Shown: positions 28,401-38,900 of the stretch, piece by piece
Layout: each line of letters opens with the position of its first letter
Numbering within the stretch: the first letter of the stretch is position 1
NCBI RefSeq assembly: GCF_024518675.1
Contig: NZ_JANIGL010000005.1
Span: forward strand, 1 to 64,000
Direction: 5' to 3'
Length of the DNA: 64,000 nucleotides
Source of the DNA: Pseudoalteromonas shioyasakiensis
Lineage (GTDB): Bacteria > Pseudomonadota > Gammaproteobacteria > Enterobacterales > Alteromonadaceae
Position numbers and translations under genes: made by a program
Notes under the pieces: model-generated
Database searches by the model: none
Told to the model about the DNA's origin: nothing
Seen by the model: only the letters and a program-made list of their open reading frames with translations

Positions 28401-29291
28401 AAATCCGCCTTCACTTAGGCTTATTTGCTGTGCTTGTTGCTTTTCACCTTGTAGCCAATTAATACTGCTGGGTAGCCACTTCACTTTTACATCGGTGATT
28501 AAGCCTTTTTCAATGCTAAACCAAGACTCTAAATTAAGGTCAGATTTAAGTTCGTGTTTATCTTTATTACTGTATTGCGCTAACCATTTTGATACATCAA
28601 CATCCCTCGCTTGCACATAGATATCGCCTGCCATGGACTCGAGCGTAGCTCCGGTTAAGGTAAGTCGGGCGTCAAATGTACCAACAGAAATTCCCGGCAA
28701 GGCTAAGGTACCACTGCCGCTGTGTTGCTCAGGAGAATTTTGCCATACTATATTTTCAAGGATTAAACGGCGCTCCTTACCATCTGCGAGTAAAAAATTT
28801 AGGCTACTATTTTCAACGGCAAAGTGTCCAGTTTCCCCTAAAAATAATCCTTCGATTAATTCTTTTTGTTCAAAAGATACTTCACCACCGCTTGAATCCA
28901 GCATGGTGGGCAAGTCTACATCAGCATGAAAGCCATTAATCACAAAATAATTAGATTTTAACTGCCGTGTTTTGATGGTTTCCCATAAATTCAGCTCTAA
29001 ACTCGCTTTAGCGATAGTCAGGGCTATTGGTGAGGTGGTGTTATCTTCAAAGGAAATTTGCTCCATCACAATAGCCGGGCCTTTGCCCTGCCAACTTGCT
29101 GAAATTTCGCCAATGGATAAGTTTACTGCAAACTTTTCATACAGGTAACCTTCAAGATCACCTTTATAATCATTTGCATAAGGTAGGGTATATTTTAAAA
29201 CAGATACAATAACGGCCAGCAACACGAGAGTGATGGCGCACACTTGCCACAACTTTCGTAAACAAAAAAAGCAGACCGTCTTTGCCTTCAT
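25425..29291 (-). CDS. yhdP: YhdP, AsmA-like phospholipid transport protein
   Basis: A 1288-residue envelope protein with one N-terminal membrane anchor (about 12-35) and a very long beta-rich periplasmic part, ending in an AsmA-type domain (DFRDVFSKGFFYNNFQGTM). YhdP, TamB and YdbH are known to move phospholipids to the outer membrane. Length is close to E. coli YhdP. The start codon shares one base with the rng stop (TAATG). The C-terminal tail after about 1250 is Gln/Ala-rich and looks disordered. Confidence 0.93.
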   Translation of the reverse strand: MKAKTVCFFCLRKLWQVCAITLVLLAVIVSVLKYTLPYANDYKGDLEGYLYEKFAVNLSIGEISASWQGKGPAIVMEQISFEDNTTSPIALTIAKASLELNLWETIKTRQLKSNYFVINGFHADVDLPTMLDSSGGEVSFEQKELIEGLFLGETGHFAVENSSLNFLLADGKERRLILENIVWQNSPEQHSGSGTLALPGISVGTFDARLTLTGATLESMAGDIYVQARDVDVSKWLAQYSNKDKHELKSDLNLESWFSIEKGLITDVKVKWLPSSINWLQGEKQQAQQISLSEGGFHLYPWQQGWRLKSTGLAMSNKQHRWPDFQFEAQLEPRQKQLWFSQLDFDLVNQLAQLSSFSELEPLISRQPNGQVDQAYVHYAANTDWQLWFSAQNVGWLAQQGIPGAKALRVEGIINQERGRVSLFGENNQLLTADTFSRPISYNQLNLDIDLAKTAQGWQISSDNLWLDNDEVTLAAEMKVTLGESPRFDLYGEVFAPDASIARHYFPLPVMRDSLVDYLTGAIKGGELTQAQVLFSGPVTGFPFADNSGQFEVLAQVDNANYQFSPDWPAVTQGSAKLHFVNERMDIYTQQGNLVNLAVGAGVHVSIADLMNADVLTVKINKRASAEKLLPFFQATPLAEPLANVFSVIQGQGSANAAIELTVNLNELDVNAKGIVNLKDMPVFIAQPGLQLEGVSGRLYFNDDHIELKNAKANWLGMPLTFDFNGKSIAQSYRGDINITAQLNADTLIAHGQGLLKGYLQGEAEVGIKLGLNFLPDSFNYRANVTSELVGLSSQLPAPYAKSSQQAWPLSAQVQGDDISNLITASINKQLYFNGILANANGKMSNAHLILGEQDLGLNRDDLSVSINLDETPLLPWLGLIEQIIDISQMESQSEGFLPPLKEVVGQINQLSIDDIVFNDFEMRLVPSQNELDLRLNAKELRSQITIPLQQHSRPIQINSDYLRVNFKPEQVNEQSDSAVKQSVEQLSWLNDLPAIEFECADCKIASYQLDKVSASFYGDGKKLSISEIVVDKGEHILRAKGQWQSGLTQLSGHMHSDDIGELFDEFDITTTVKDSTAQINFDLAWQAAPYQFDIPSLAGNLAWDLGDGHLAEISDGGARVFSLLSLDSLVRKLKLDFRDVFSKGFFYNNFQGTMQLDKGIAYTQDTKMDGVPADLTIKGHTNLNTMEINYDLAVAPQVTSSIPVIVAWMVNPVTGLAALAIDKVIHSARVISEINFKVTGSMSDPVVQEVDRKSREVTIPQAAQNQPQATSGHPELNLKDAAATATQ

Positions 29292-30763
29292 TACATCATA
29301 ACCACATCAAATTGTTCTTGGCTGTAGAGGCTTTCGGTTTGAATACTTACTTGTTTGCCAATAAAGAGCTCGAGCTCTGCAAGGTTATGGTACTCATCAT
29401 TAATCAAGGCTTCGCTCACTGCGGGTGCCGCATAAACCATAAACTTATCGGCTGCATAGGCACGGTTTACCCGAACGATTTCTCTGAGTATTTCGTAACA
29501 CACGGTCTCAACTGTTTTTTGCGAACCGCGCCCAGAACACGCTGGACATACATCACATAAAATATGTTCCAAGCTTTCACGGGTACGCTTACGGGTCATT
29601 TCAACTAAGCCTAACGCGGACAAACCATTTATATTTGATTTAGCCCGATCCTTGCCAAGGGCCGACTCGAGCGAGTGTAATACTCGGCGTTTGTGCTCTT
29701 CGCTGACCATATCAATAAAGTCGATAATAATGATACCACCCAAGTTACGAAGCCTAAGCTGCCTAGCAATGGCTGACGTTGCTTCAACGTTGGTATTAAA
29801 AATGGTTTCTTCCAGATTACGGTGACCAACAAACGCGCCGGTGTTTACATCTACCGTGGTCATGGCTTCAGTTTGGTCAATGATTAAGTAACCGCCTGAT
29901 TTGAGTTCTACTTTCCGATGCAGCGCTTTTTGTATTTCGTTTTCAACATCAAACAAGTCAAAAATCGGGCGCTCGCCTGGGTAGTACTCTAGGGCACCGG
30001 CAAGGATCGGCACAAACTCTTCAGTAAACTCTTTTAACTCGTGGTAAGTTAGCTTTGAGTCAACACGAATGCGTTCCATGTCTTCGCCAACGTAATCACG
30101 TAATGTACGAAATGCCAATGTAAGATCTTCATGAAGAATGCTTTCTTTGCTGGTTTTTTTACGTTTTGTGACGATTTTTTCCCACAGTTTTTTCAAAAAT
30201 GCGGCATCGTGGCGTAATTCGGCTTCACTCGCACCTTCTGCAGCGGTACGAACAATAAAGCTACCATCATCGTCAGAGTAGTCAGCCACTATATTTTTTA
30301 ATCGGGTACGTTCTTCTTCCGTCTCAATACGCTGGCTAACCCCCACATGGGTTGCATCTGGCATAAATACTAAGTAACGAGACGGAATTGTAATATCGGT
30401 TGTTAAGCGCGCACCTTTAGTACCGAGCGGATCTTTCACCACTTGCACCATAATGTACTGCCCTTGACGTACCAACTCTCTAATATCTTGCACTTTTTTT
30501 ATTGGCTGCTCATCGACACCTTCAACAATCGATGCACTATTAACGATATCAGATGCATGTAAAAAAGCCGCTTTATCTAACCCAATGTCAACAAAGGCAG
30601 CCTGCATCCCCGGTAATACGCGGCTAATTTTACCTAGATATATATTGCCTACGATGCCTAGATTGCCAATTCGCTCAAGCTGAATTTCTTGCAACACACC
30701 GTTTTCAATCAAGGCAACACGGCTTTCACTCGGGGTGACGTTAATTAGTAATTCTATACTCAT
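29291..30763 (-). CDS. rng: Ribonuclease G
   Basis: A 490-residue RNase E/G-family endonuclease with an N-terminal S1 domain (about 35-125), an RNase H-like/5'-sensor region, catalytic acidic residues in TTVDVNTG and IIIIDFIDM, and the zinc link CDVCPACSGRG. It processes the 5' end of 16S rRNA and degrades some mRNAs. It lacks the long C-terminal scaffold of RNase E, which identifies it as RNase G. It lies nine bases after maf in the mre operon. Confidence 0.95.
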   Translation of the reverse strand: MSIELLINVTPSESRVALIENGVLQEIQLERIGNLGIVGNIYLGKISRVLPGMQAAFVDIGLDKAAFLHASDIVNSASIVEGVDEQPIKKVQDIRELVRQGQYIMVQVVKDPLGTKGARLTTDITIPSRYLVFMPDATHVGVSQRIETEEERTRLKNIVADYSDDDGSFIVRTAAEGASEAELRHDAAFLKKLWEKIVTKRKKTSKESILHEDLTLAFRTLRDYVGEDMERIRVDSKLTYHELKEFTEEFVPILAGALEYYPGERPIFDLFDVENEIQKALHRKVELKSGGYLIIDQTEAMTTVDVNTGAFVGHRNLEETIFNTNVEATSAIARQLRLRNLGGIIIIDFIDMVSEEHKRRVLHSLESALGKDRAKSNINGLSALGLVEMTRKRTRESLEHILCDVCPACSGRGSQKTVETVCYEILREIVRVNRAYAADKFMVYAAPAVSEALINDEYHNLAELELFIGKQVSIQTESLYSQEQFDVVMM

Positions 30764-30772
30764 GTTACCTAC

Positions 30773-31333
30773 TTAAAATTCACTTAATAATTTTTCACAC
30801 TCATATAAAGGTAAGCCGACAACCGCAAAATAGCTACCTGAAATATGGGTTACAAATCGGCCACCTAAGCCTTGTATACCGTAACCACCCGCTTTATCTT
30901 GCGGCTCACCACTTTGCCAATAAGCATCAAGCTCTTCATTGCTCAGTGATTTAAAAGTCACATCGGTGGTGACAACCTGACTAATTACGCGCTCTGTAGA
31001 GGCGAAGGCAATGGCAGTGAGTACTTGGTGAGTTCGTCCAGATAAACGCTTTAGAGTTGCAATAAAATCTGCTTTATCCGTTGGTTTACCAAGCGCTTGA
31101 TTATCAATAACAACAACTGTATCACTGCCAAGAACGGGCCTGTCGTGGTAACCCATTGCCACACCGCTTTGGGCTTTTAATCTGGCTAAGCGCTCGACAT
31201 ATGCAATGGGAGATTCATTTTCAAACTGGCTTTCATCAGCATCCACACTAAATTGCGAAAACTCAATGCCAAGCTGAGTTAAAAGCTCTTTGCGCCGTGG
31301 CGAGGCCGACGCTAAATAAATGGCGTTTTGCAT
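30773..31333 (-). CDS. maf: Maf-type nucleotide pyrophosphatase (YhdE, dTTP/UTP)
   Basis: A 186-residue Maf protein. It starts IYLASASPRRKELLTQLG (the nucleotide-binding SxSPRR motif), with VLGSDTVVVID and KAGGYGIQGLGGRFV later. The YhdE subgroup hydrolyses dTTP and UTP and limits septation when overproduced. The ATG shares one base with the mreD stop (TAATG). Confidence 0.93.
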   Translation of the reverse strand: MQNAIYLASASPRRKELLTQLGIEFSQFSVDADESQFENESPIAYVERLARLKAQSGVAMGYHDRPVLGSDTVVVIDNQALGKPTDKADFIATLKRLSGRTHQVLTAIAFASTERVISQVVTTDVTFKSLSNEELDAYWQSGEPQDKAGGYGIQGLGGRFVTHISGSYFAVVGLPLYECEKLLSEF

Positions 31334-31812
31334 TATCTGATCCTGAAGTGACGACGATATTTACGTAATAATAAAAACACCCAAGGCCAGCTAAGCATGC
31401 CTGTCACTACAGGCCATAAATACTGCGGGTTAAAGTAAACATCCATTAAAAAATGATTTAACCAAAATTGCATTAAATGATAAAAAGTCAAAAACAAGCC
31501 CACTAAAATTGCTTGCTGCCACAATGAGAAGTTACGTATTTTTTGAAAATTGCTGGCGGTTATAAAAATACAAACAGAGAAAGTAAGTGAATTGACTCCA
31601 AGGGGGGAGCCTGAGGCTAAATCAATAATTAAACCAACTACCCACGCAGTGCCAATATTAAGCCGGTGTGGCACAGCTAATGACCAATACATTAATACCA
31701 ATAATACCCAGTCAGGCCGAAATGGTTCAAACGAAAATGGCAGTGGCATTAATGCCATGATCAAAGCAAAAAAGATGCTCAAGGCAATTAATAAACTAAA
31801 ACGACTATTCAT
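31333..31812 (-). CDS. mreD: Rod-shape protein MreD
   Basis: A 159-residue inner-membrane protein with five to six hydrophobic segments and the MreD pattern PFSFEPFRPDWVLLVLMYWSL and GSPLGVNSLTF. It works in the elongasome with MreB, MreC and RodA. ATG at MNSRFS is preferred over an upstream TTG in the same frame; the gene overlaps the end of mreC. Confidence 0.92.
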   Translation of the reverse strand: MNSRFSLLIALSIFFALIMALMPLPFSFEPFRPDWVLLVLMYWSLAVPHRLNIGTAWVVGLIIDLASGSPLGVNSLTFSVCIFITASNFQKIRNFSLWQQAILVGLFLTFYHLMQFWLNHFLMDVYFNPQYLWPVVTGMLSWPWVFLLLRKYRRHFRIR

Positions 31813-32646
31813 CAGCAATACTGTCCTGTTTATTTCGCCATAACACGACTAATAAACGAATGCGGTCTAACAGAGCGATTGGCTCGGCGTACACTTGGGC
31901 AAATGGGCGTCCTTCATCACGATTAATTTCAGTCACTACCGCCACAGGGTAACCCTCAGGAAAGGTGCCACCTAAACCTGACGTAACCAAGATGTCGCCG
32001 TAGCGTACGTCTAAACTGTGTGGTACATGTGAGAGTTTCACCAAATTTATTTTACCGACCCCTTCGACCACGGTACGAACGTCGTTACGTAAAATACGTA
32101 CTGGCGTTGCATGGGTTGTATCGGTCATAAGTAACACTCGAGAAGTCGTAGAGCCCACTTTAGTGAGCTGCCCAACCACGCCCATTTCATCAATCACCGC
32201 TTGCCCTTCACTTAAGCCGTCAATGGCCCCACGATTAATAACCACTTGATGACTATATGGGTTTGAGTGTACTGACAACACTTGGGCAATGATTTTTCGA
32301 TTTGATTGTTTTGCCGATGAGCCTAACAATGCGCGCAGTTTTTGGTTTTCTTTATCTAAAAACTGATATTGTTGTAATTGTTCACTTTGCATTAATTGCT
32401 TTTGCTTTAATGCTTCATTTTCACGAAGCAATTGTTCGCGAGTGTGTAGGCTTTTAGCGCCCAGACTAAACACTTCGTAAGGGAGGTTAGCAAGGTAGAT
32501 TAATGGGCTAACAAGGGTATTTAAACTGGTACGGACTGTGGTGCCACCTTGGGTATACCTATCCCCAACAATCAATACGATACTCAAAAGCACTGCGACA
32601 AAAAGTCGCAGCTGCAAAGAGATGGCACGCCCAAACATTAACTTCA

Positions 32647-32647
<1 letters not shown>
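31805..32647 (-). CDS. mreC: Rod-shape protein MreC
   Basis: A 280-residue protein with one N-terminal membrane span (about 12-30), a coiled coil (about 65-110) and a beta-barrel periplasmic domain with VINRGAIDGLSEGQAVIDEMGVVGQ. It links MreB to cell-wall enzymes. The start shares one base with the mreB stop (TAATG). Confidence 0.94.
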
Positions 32648-33723
<1,076 letters not shown>

Positions 33724-33795
33724 TTAGCTGCTTGACACTTTACCACGCTGAGTTAGTTCAGCAATGTAAAGTACAACTAGCTATGAAAATTAACT

Positions 33796-33822
33796 AAAAA
33801 AGGAAGCTAAGCTTCCTTTAAA
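33796..33822 (-). terminator. Terminator after the SUMF1-domain gene
   Basis: Stem AAAGGAAG/CTTCCTTT with a 5-base loop, followed on the minus strand by TTTTTTAG. It separates the msh-linked gene from mreB. Confidence 0.75.
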
Positions 33823-33827
33823 AATAT

Positions 33828-35837
33828 TTATCGTTCGCGTACTAAACGAAAACCGATATAGTTTGCGCGAAAATCAGGAGCTAGAATCAAACGAGTTGAT
33901 GCACGAGCTAGGCTTGGCGCAAAGTTCCACGCCCCACCGCGAACAGTAACATCTGACTTATCCGTCGATTTATGAGTCCATTCCCACACATTTCCTACCG
34001 TGTCGTAAAGACCGAATGCATTTGGTGCAAATGAACCAGTTGGCGAAGCGCTTTGATTTGACCACTCACTACCACACCAGCCACAATTTGCTAAATTTTT
34101 ACCGATTTCATTACCCCAAGGGTATTCTGTTTTAGTTCCGGCACGCGCAGCGTACTCCCACTCAACCTCGCTGGGTAAACGATAACGCTGACCTGTTTGA
34201 CCAGACAACCAATCAGAATAGGCTTTGGCATCATTATAAGTTAAACACACAGCAGGAAAGTCACTTCCTTGCTCAAAGCCAGGGTTACGCCAGTTTAAAT
34301 TAGCTTCCCATACAGGCTCACCATTTAAATAATATGCACAACCACGGTTTTTCTCAGCTTCGGTTTGATAACCGGTATTCGTCACAAATTGTTGATAAGC
34401 ACCAACAGTGACTTCTCTACTTTGCATTGCAAACGAGTTGGCAATAGTTTTTTCAACTACTGGGCGCTCATTAGCTAGGCCGTTACCATTAATATCACCC
34501 ATTTCAAATTTACCAGCTGGAATTACAACAACAGCTGCACCAGAGGCATTACCTACTGGGTTTGTACTTTGCTCGCGGGTGGGTGTCGGTGCAGCAATCG
34601 ACTCAGGCTTTTTTACCAACTTGGCGTTGATAGTTTGCGCCTTTCGTAAGTCTACTCGCACTCGGTAAGGTTGATAACCTTGCTTGCGTATCTCAATATC
34701 ATGAAACCCCGTTGGCAAAGTAGTTGCTAACCGAGTTGAACCAAAACTAACACCATCAATAAAAACTTCATCGTCGTAAACGTTTGAACGCAGCGTTAAC
34801 TCAACCATTTTGTTTTTATTATTATCAACCACAAGTGGGTTAACCATGGCTGCTGACTGAACTGAGTAATCCTGTACAGGCTGTTCACTCATTCTCGAGA
34901 CAGACACAGTGTTATTATCCCTGCTATCGCTGAATGTTAACTGACTATCGGAGAACGTCGTACCGTAACTGGCTTGATAAGGAGTGCTAAGCGGTGTGCC
35001 ATATTCTGAGCAGTAGCGATTATCCACACTTAACAAGTTACATAAGCGGCTGCTATTTACATCGCCACGCATCGTTACGCTAAGATTTACATTGTAATTA
35101 CCTTGGCCACTAAATGCGCTATTAACCACATGACTACTTAAAATCTGTACTTGAGCGCCAGCCATATTACGTTTTGGCTCGACTAAACGCTCTTCAGTTA
35201 AGTTTGCAAAAATTTGATCAACAAAACGCTTTGTTGCTTTTTGCAAACCCATTTGCTGGCCTCGTTGTTCACAGGCTGCCAATGTTTCAGTGCGCTTACA
35301 ATTAATTGTATGGTTGACTTCGAGTGTTCCCTCACGGGTAAACTCATTACGCAGACGTTCTACGCGAGCGGTTGTGAGCTGCTCTTTTAAACTTTCAAGG
35401 GTATTTAATTGGGTGTGTTTGGCTACACGAATTTGCTCAATATCTTTTCGATGAGATGCAATTGCCGCTAACTGCATCGCGATATCATCTTTATTCTGCT
35501 TATGATCAACAACAGCTTGCTGATACCGCGCTTGAGCAGTACTTATATCAATAGTGGGATCATCAATTAACCGACGATACATTTCGTTCATCGCGTCCAG
35601 AGCTTGGTTTTTTTCTTTGTCTAACTCTGTTGAACGTGTACGTAATAAATCAAGTTGGCTTTGTAACTGGCTTTCTTCTTTTAAATGTTTTTCTAATATT
35701 TGTGTAGAGTTATCGTATTCAGCTTGTTTAATACTGATCTCAGATTCAATTCCAGTCACAGTCGCTGTATCTTGCGCAAACGCACTCGATGCAAACAAAC
35801 TTGCAGAAATTAACAGAGATAAAGGAGCAATTCGCAT
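33828..35837 (-). CDS. Secreted coiled-coil/PEGA/SUMF1-domain protein
   Basis: A 669-residue protein with a signal peptide (MRIAPLSLLISASLFASSAFA), a long coiled coil (about 25-165), a middle region of unknown fold, a PEGA beta domain (about 345-405) and a C-terminal formylglycine-generating-enzyme-like domain (about 435-668) with VIPAGKFEMG, RLPSEVEWEYAARAG and GNVWEWT. The catalytic cysteines of true FGE are missing: GGAWNFAPSLARASTRL has none. It therefore probably serves as a binding or scaffold module and not as a sulfatase activator. It lies 122 bases after mshQ. ATG at MRIAP has GGA five bases upstream. Confidence 0.82.
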   Translation of the reverse strand: MRIAPLSLLISASLFASSAFAQDTATVTGIESEISIKQAEYDNSTQILEKHLKEESQLQSQLDLLRTRSTELDKEKNQALDAMNEMYRRLIDDPTIDISTAQARYQQAVVDHKQNKDDIAMQLAAIASHRKDIEQIRVAKHTQLNTLESLKEQLTTARVERLRNEFTREGTLEVNHTINCKRTETLAACEQRGQQMGLQKATKRFVDQIFANLTEERLVEPKRNMAGAQVQILSSHVVNSAFSGQGNYNVNLSVTMRGDVNSSRLCNLLSVDNRYCSEYGTPLSTPYQASYGTTFSDSQLTFSDSRDNNTVSVSRMSEQPVQDYSVQSAAMVNPLVVDNNKNKMVELTLRSNVYDDEVFIDGVSFGSTRLATTLPTGFHDIEIRKQGYQPYRVRVDLRKAQTINAKLVKKPESIAAPTPTREQSTNPVGNASGAAVVVIPAGKFEMGDINGNGLANERPVVEKTIANSFAMQSREVTVGAYQQFVTNTGYQTEAEKNRGCAYYLNGEPVWEANLNWRNPGFEQGSDFPAVCLTYNDAKAYSDWLSGQTGQRYRLPSEVEWEYAARAGTKTEYPWGNEIGKNLANCGWCGSEWSNQSASPTGSFAPNAFGLYDTVGNVWEWTHKSTDKSDVTVRGGAWNFAPSLARASTRLILAPDFRANYIGFRLVRER

Positions 35838-35959
35838 ATATTCCATTCCCAAAAAGCGGCAATTATTTGGTCATTATTATTTTTTAATTAATCTCTTATG
35901 CTATGTACTTGCAAGACAAAACACAAGCTTTGTTCAAAAATTATCTGAGTTTACAACTA

Positions 35960-38900
35960 TTAGCGCACTTCACGCCAGTAAATAACGCGATCATTTCCTC
36001 GAAAACGGCCAAATTGTAAAATTCCCTGTGGATTTAGTTGGCTGCCATCCCCTTGCCAATCCCATTGTAGCCAGTTTTCTGTGGCATATTCTAAGGTAAA
36101 AATACCCACACCTTGTGGCTGAGCATAGATACCGTTATCTGCAGGATAAATCCCCTCTTCAAGCTGACCACTCGTGCCACTGCTATAAGTATAATTCAAT
36201 TGCGGTGTGCTCGGTGATATTTGTGTTATTTGTGGGTGTACAAAAGCTGTGCAATTATTATTAGCGTCAAGTACAAACTCACTGCCATTATAATACTGCG
36301 CCTGCATAGGTACACGAAGTTCATCTAAATCAGAGCCAGCATTATCACCTAACACTAAGCGACCAAAGCGAAAACTAATCGGGGTATCGTTAAGTACTAC
36401 ACTATTACAACTATTACTCGCTGCGCAGTCAGTTGCGATATTTGGGTTATCATCTGCACCAAGTAAAACAGCTCCTTCAATCCCTGTCACAGTTGCCATT
36501 AAGTCTACATTTTCAAAAGGGCCATCAGGGTCGTTAAAGCCACGTCGAGCTAATATGGTATCGTTATCATTGATAGGCCATAAGCCTGCTGTTGCTGCTG
36601 TGCCCCATTGACTAGTTTCTAAATTTTGCAGTCTAGGGGTTAAGCTACTCGCTGCAACATAGTTTCCTACTTCATTATTTTCAGCATTAATGCTAACCTC
36701 AGAATTAACAAACCCACCAATATAGTTTTTCATCACCTGATTATTATGATTAAGCGCTTGAACAGTAAACCCTAACGCAAATGGCTCGCTCAAGTAGGTA
36801 GCATTACTGCCATATCGAGTGCACTGTGCGCTGGCTTGAATATTTTGCACAGCATACTGTGAGGGGGCAAATCGGCCTACACGCGTAATTGCACCGCGTA
36901 CATCACCTGCCCCTAAATAGTCTGCATCTTTAAGTCCTGCTGTTAAATCTATAATACCGACTTGGTCATAGCTATAATTCGATATCGATTCACTTAAATT
37001 ACCCGTATCAGCAAACGCAACTAAGTTTTCTTGCTGTAATGTTCCCAGCACACCCGATGTTGGCAAATAAACGCTCGGCTGTACATCAGGTTGATCACCA
37101 ATAAAGTGTTTAGCGATTGGATTATTTGAAATTACACTGTAATTATCTGGATAGCCGTCGTTATTAGTGTCTTGGTTATCAAGCCATTGCACCGCGTTCA
37201 TCTTTAATGCGAATGACTCACCCGTTAATTTAAATAGACTGCCACTTGCGTCATTAGCTTGCGCATTAGCTCCATCATCCGGAAAGCTCATTGCCAAAGC
37301 GAATGGCTTAACCACAAACTCGTTAGAGCTACCCGTTAAGTTAAGTGATAAATTGGTTACCGGATCCAGTACTAAATTTAACTTTGCCGTCAAACTCAGC
37401 TTTCCTGCATCGGGGTAATTAATCACAATAGGTGCCTTTGAATCACTATCAAACTGTAACGGCACTGTTTGATAACTTTGGCTAATGCTATGCGTAGTCG
37501 CATTATTGGTTAAAGCGAGAGTATCCGAACAAGTGGAACCTGCACTGCAGCTATAGGCCAAATCAATTGCAACTTCACCACCAGCTGGAAAGGCCGCTTC
37601 ACAAACCCCTGTAGTGGTGTTAGTTTTTACGGCTTGAATTGCTAATTGCGATGCATTAAACCCAGTATTTGATGGCTTACCCGACAACTGCGTTAAAATT
37701 GAGGTGTTATTGTCACTGTCATTTTTAAAAATAAAGCCAGCATCAGAAAAGGTTACCTTGCAGCTACCAAGCCCAACATTAGTGCCACCAATATAGCAGC
37801 GTAACGGCGCCGATGGATCAGCTACATTATAACCAAATTGCACCTGACCAGATGTTCGTTTAGCAAACAATAAATCGGCTATGCCTGTAAACGTAACTAC
37901 CTCCCCTGTAACCCAACTCTGCTGAGCGGTAATACTTGGAGACAAATCTAATGTTGAGACTTCGTCATAAATAATATCGCATGCATCATTGGCACACGCG
38001 GTTAGAGTTAGCTCTTTTGCTTGACAGGTCAGTCCTTTATTATCACTCATCGATAAGCGATAGTGATCTAATAGAATAGGTGTATTAATACCGCAAAAAC
38101 CAGGAATGTTATTGGGCACAGCAGTGCCAGTGAAAGAAGAGCTTTCTTCTGCGATTATTTCAGTACCAGAAGTAATCATGCCAGTGTAATGGGCTTCCTG
38201 TGCAATTCGCACCTCCCCCGTTGCCACTAAAAATGCCGAAAAATCAACACCTGCACCGATTGATACCGCACCATCAACATAAATAGCTAAATAGGCGCCG
38301 TTCTCTACTGTAATTTTAGTATTGGCAACACTTAAAAATGAAGTAGATAGCAGTGTGCTGGAATTTTGTAAAAATATACGGGTTGGCGCGGTGACCCTAT
38401 ATTCCGCTTCTATCATGGTCATTTGCAGCTCATCAAAAAAGTAGTCACCACCGAGGGTTGTTGGAATAGCACTACCCGATGAGCCATCATTAGCAACTGT
38501 AGGCACTTGTGAGGCTTGCCCAGCGGTTAGGGCATTCTCCCCTTTTGCCGCACATGGCTGACCATTACATAAGGGGATATTAGTTAGTGCTGTCGAAATA
38601 TAATTTGTAGTAGTGAGCACATTCGCGTTGTTATCGGTGACTGTCACTCCCTGTACCAGCTGAATCTGGCCGTTGTTATAGGTGGCAATCGCGCCAGGAA
38701 ACAAGGTATCACAGCTTAGAATATCGCCATTTGAGACAAATGTGCTGGTCATGGCTAATATTGATGCTTCTTCATTTTGGTGGTTTCGTTCATTATCACC
38801 ATCACGGTCCTCATCAACGACTATTCCTAACCGAGAGCGGGTTAAATTACAACTACGCAACCAACCACCATCACTCCCAACACGGCTATTTTTACTAGCG

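Noticed and set aside
33828..35837. Active formylglycine-generating enzyme for sulfatases
   Set aside because: The two conserved cysteines are missing and no sulfatase gene is in the window.
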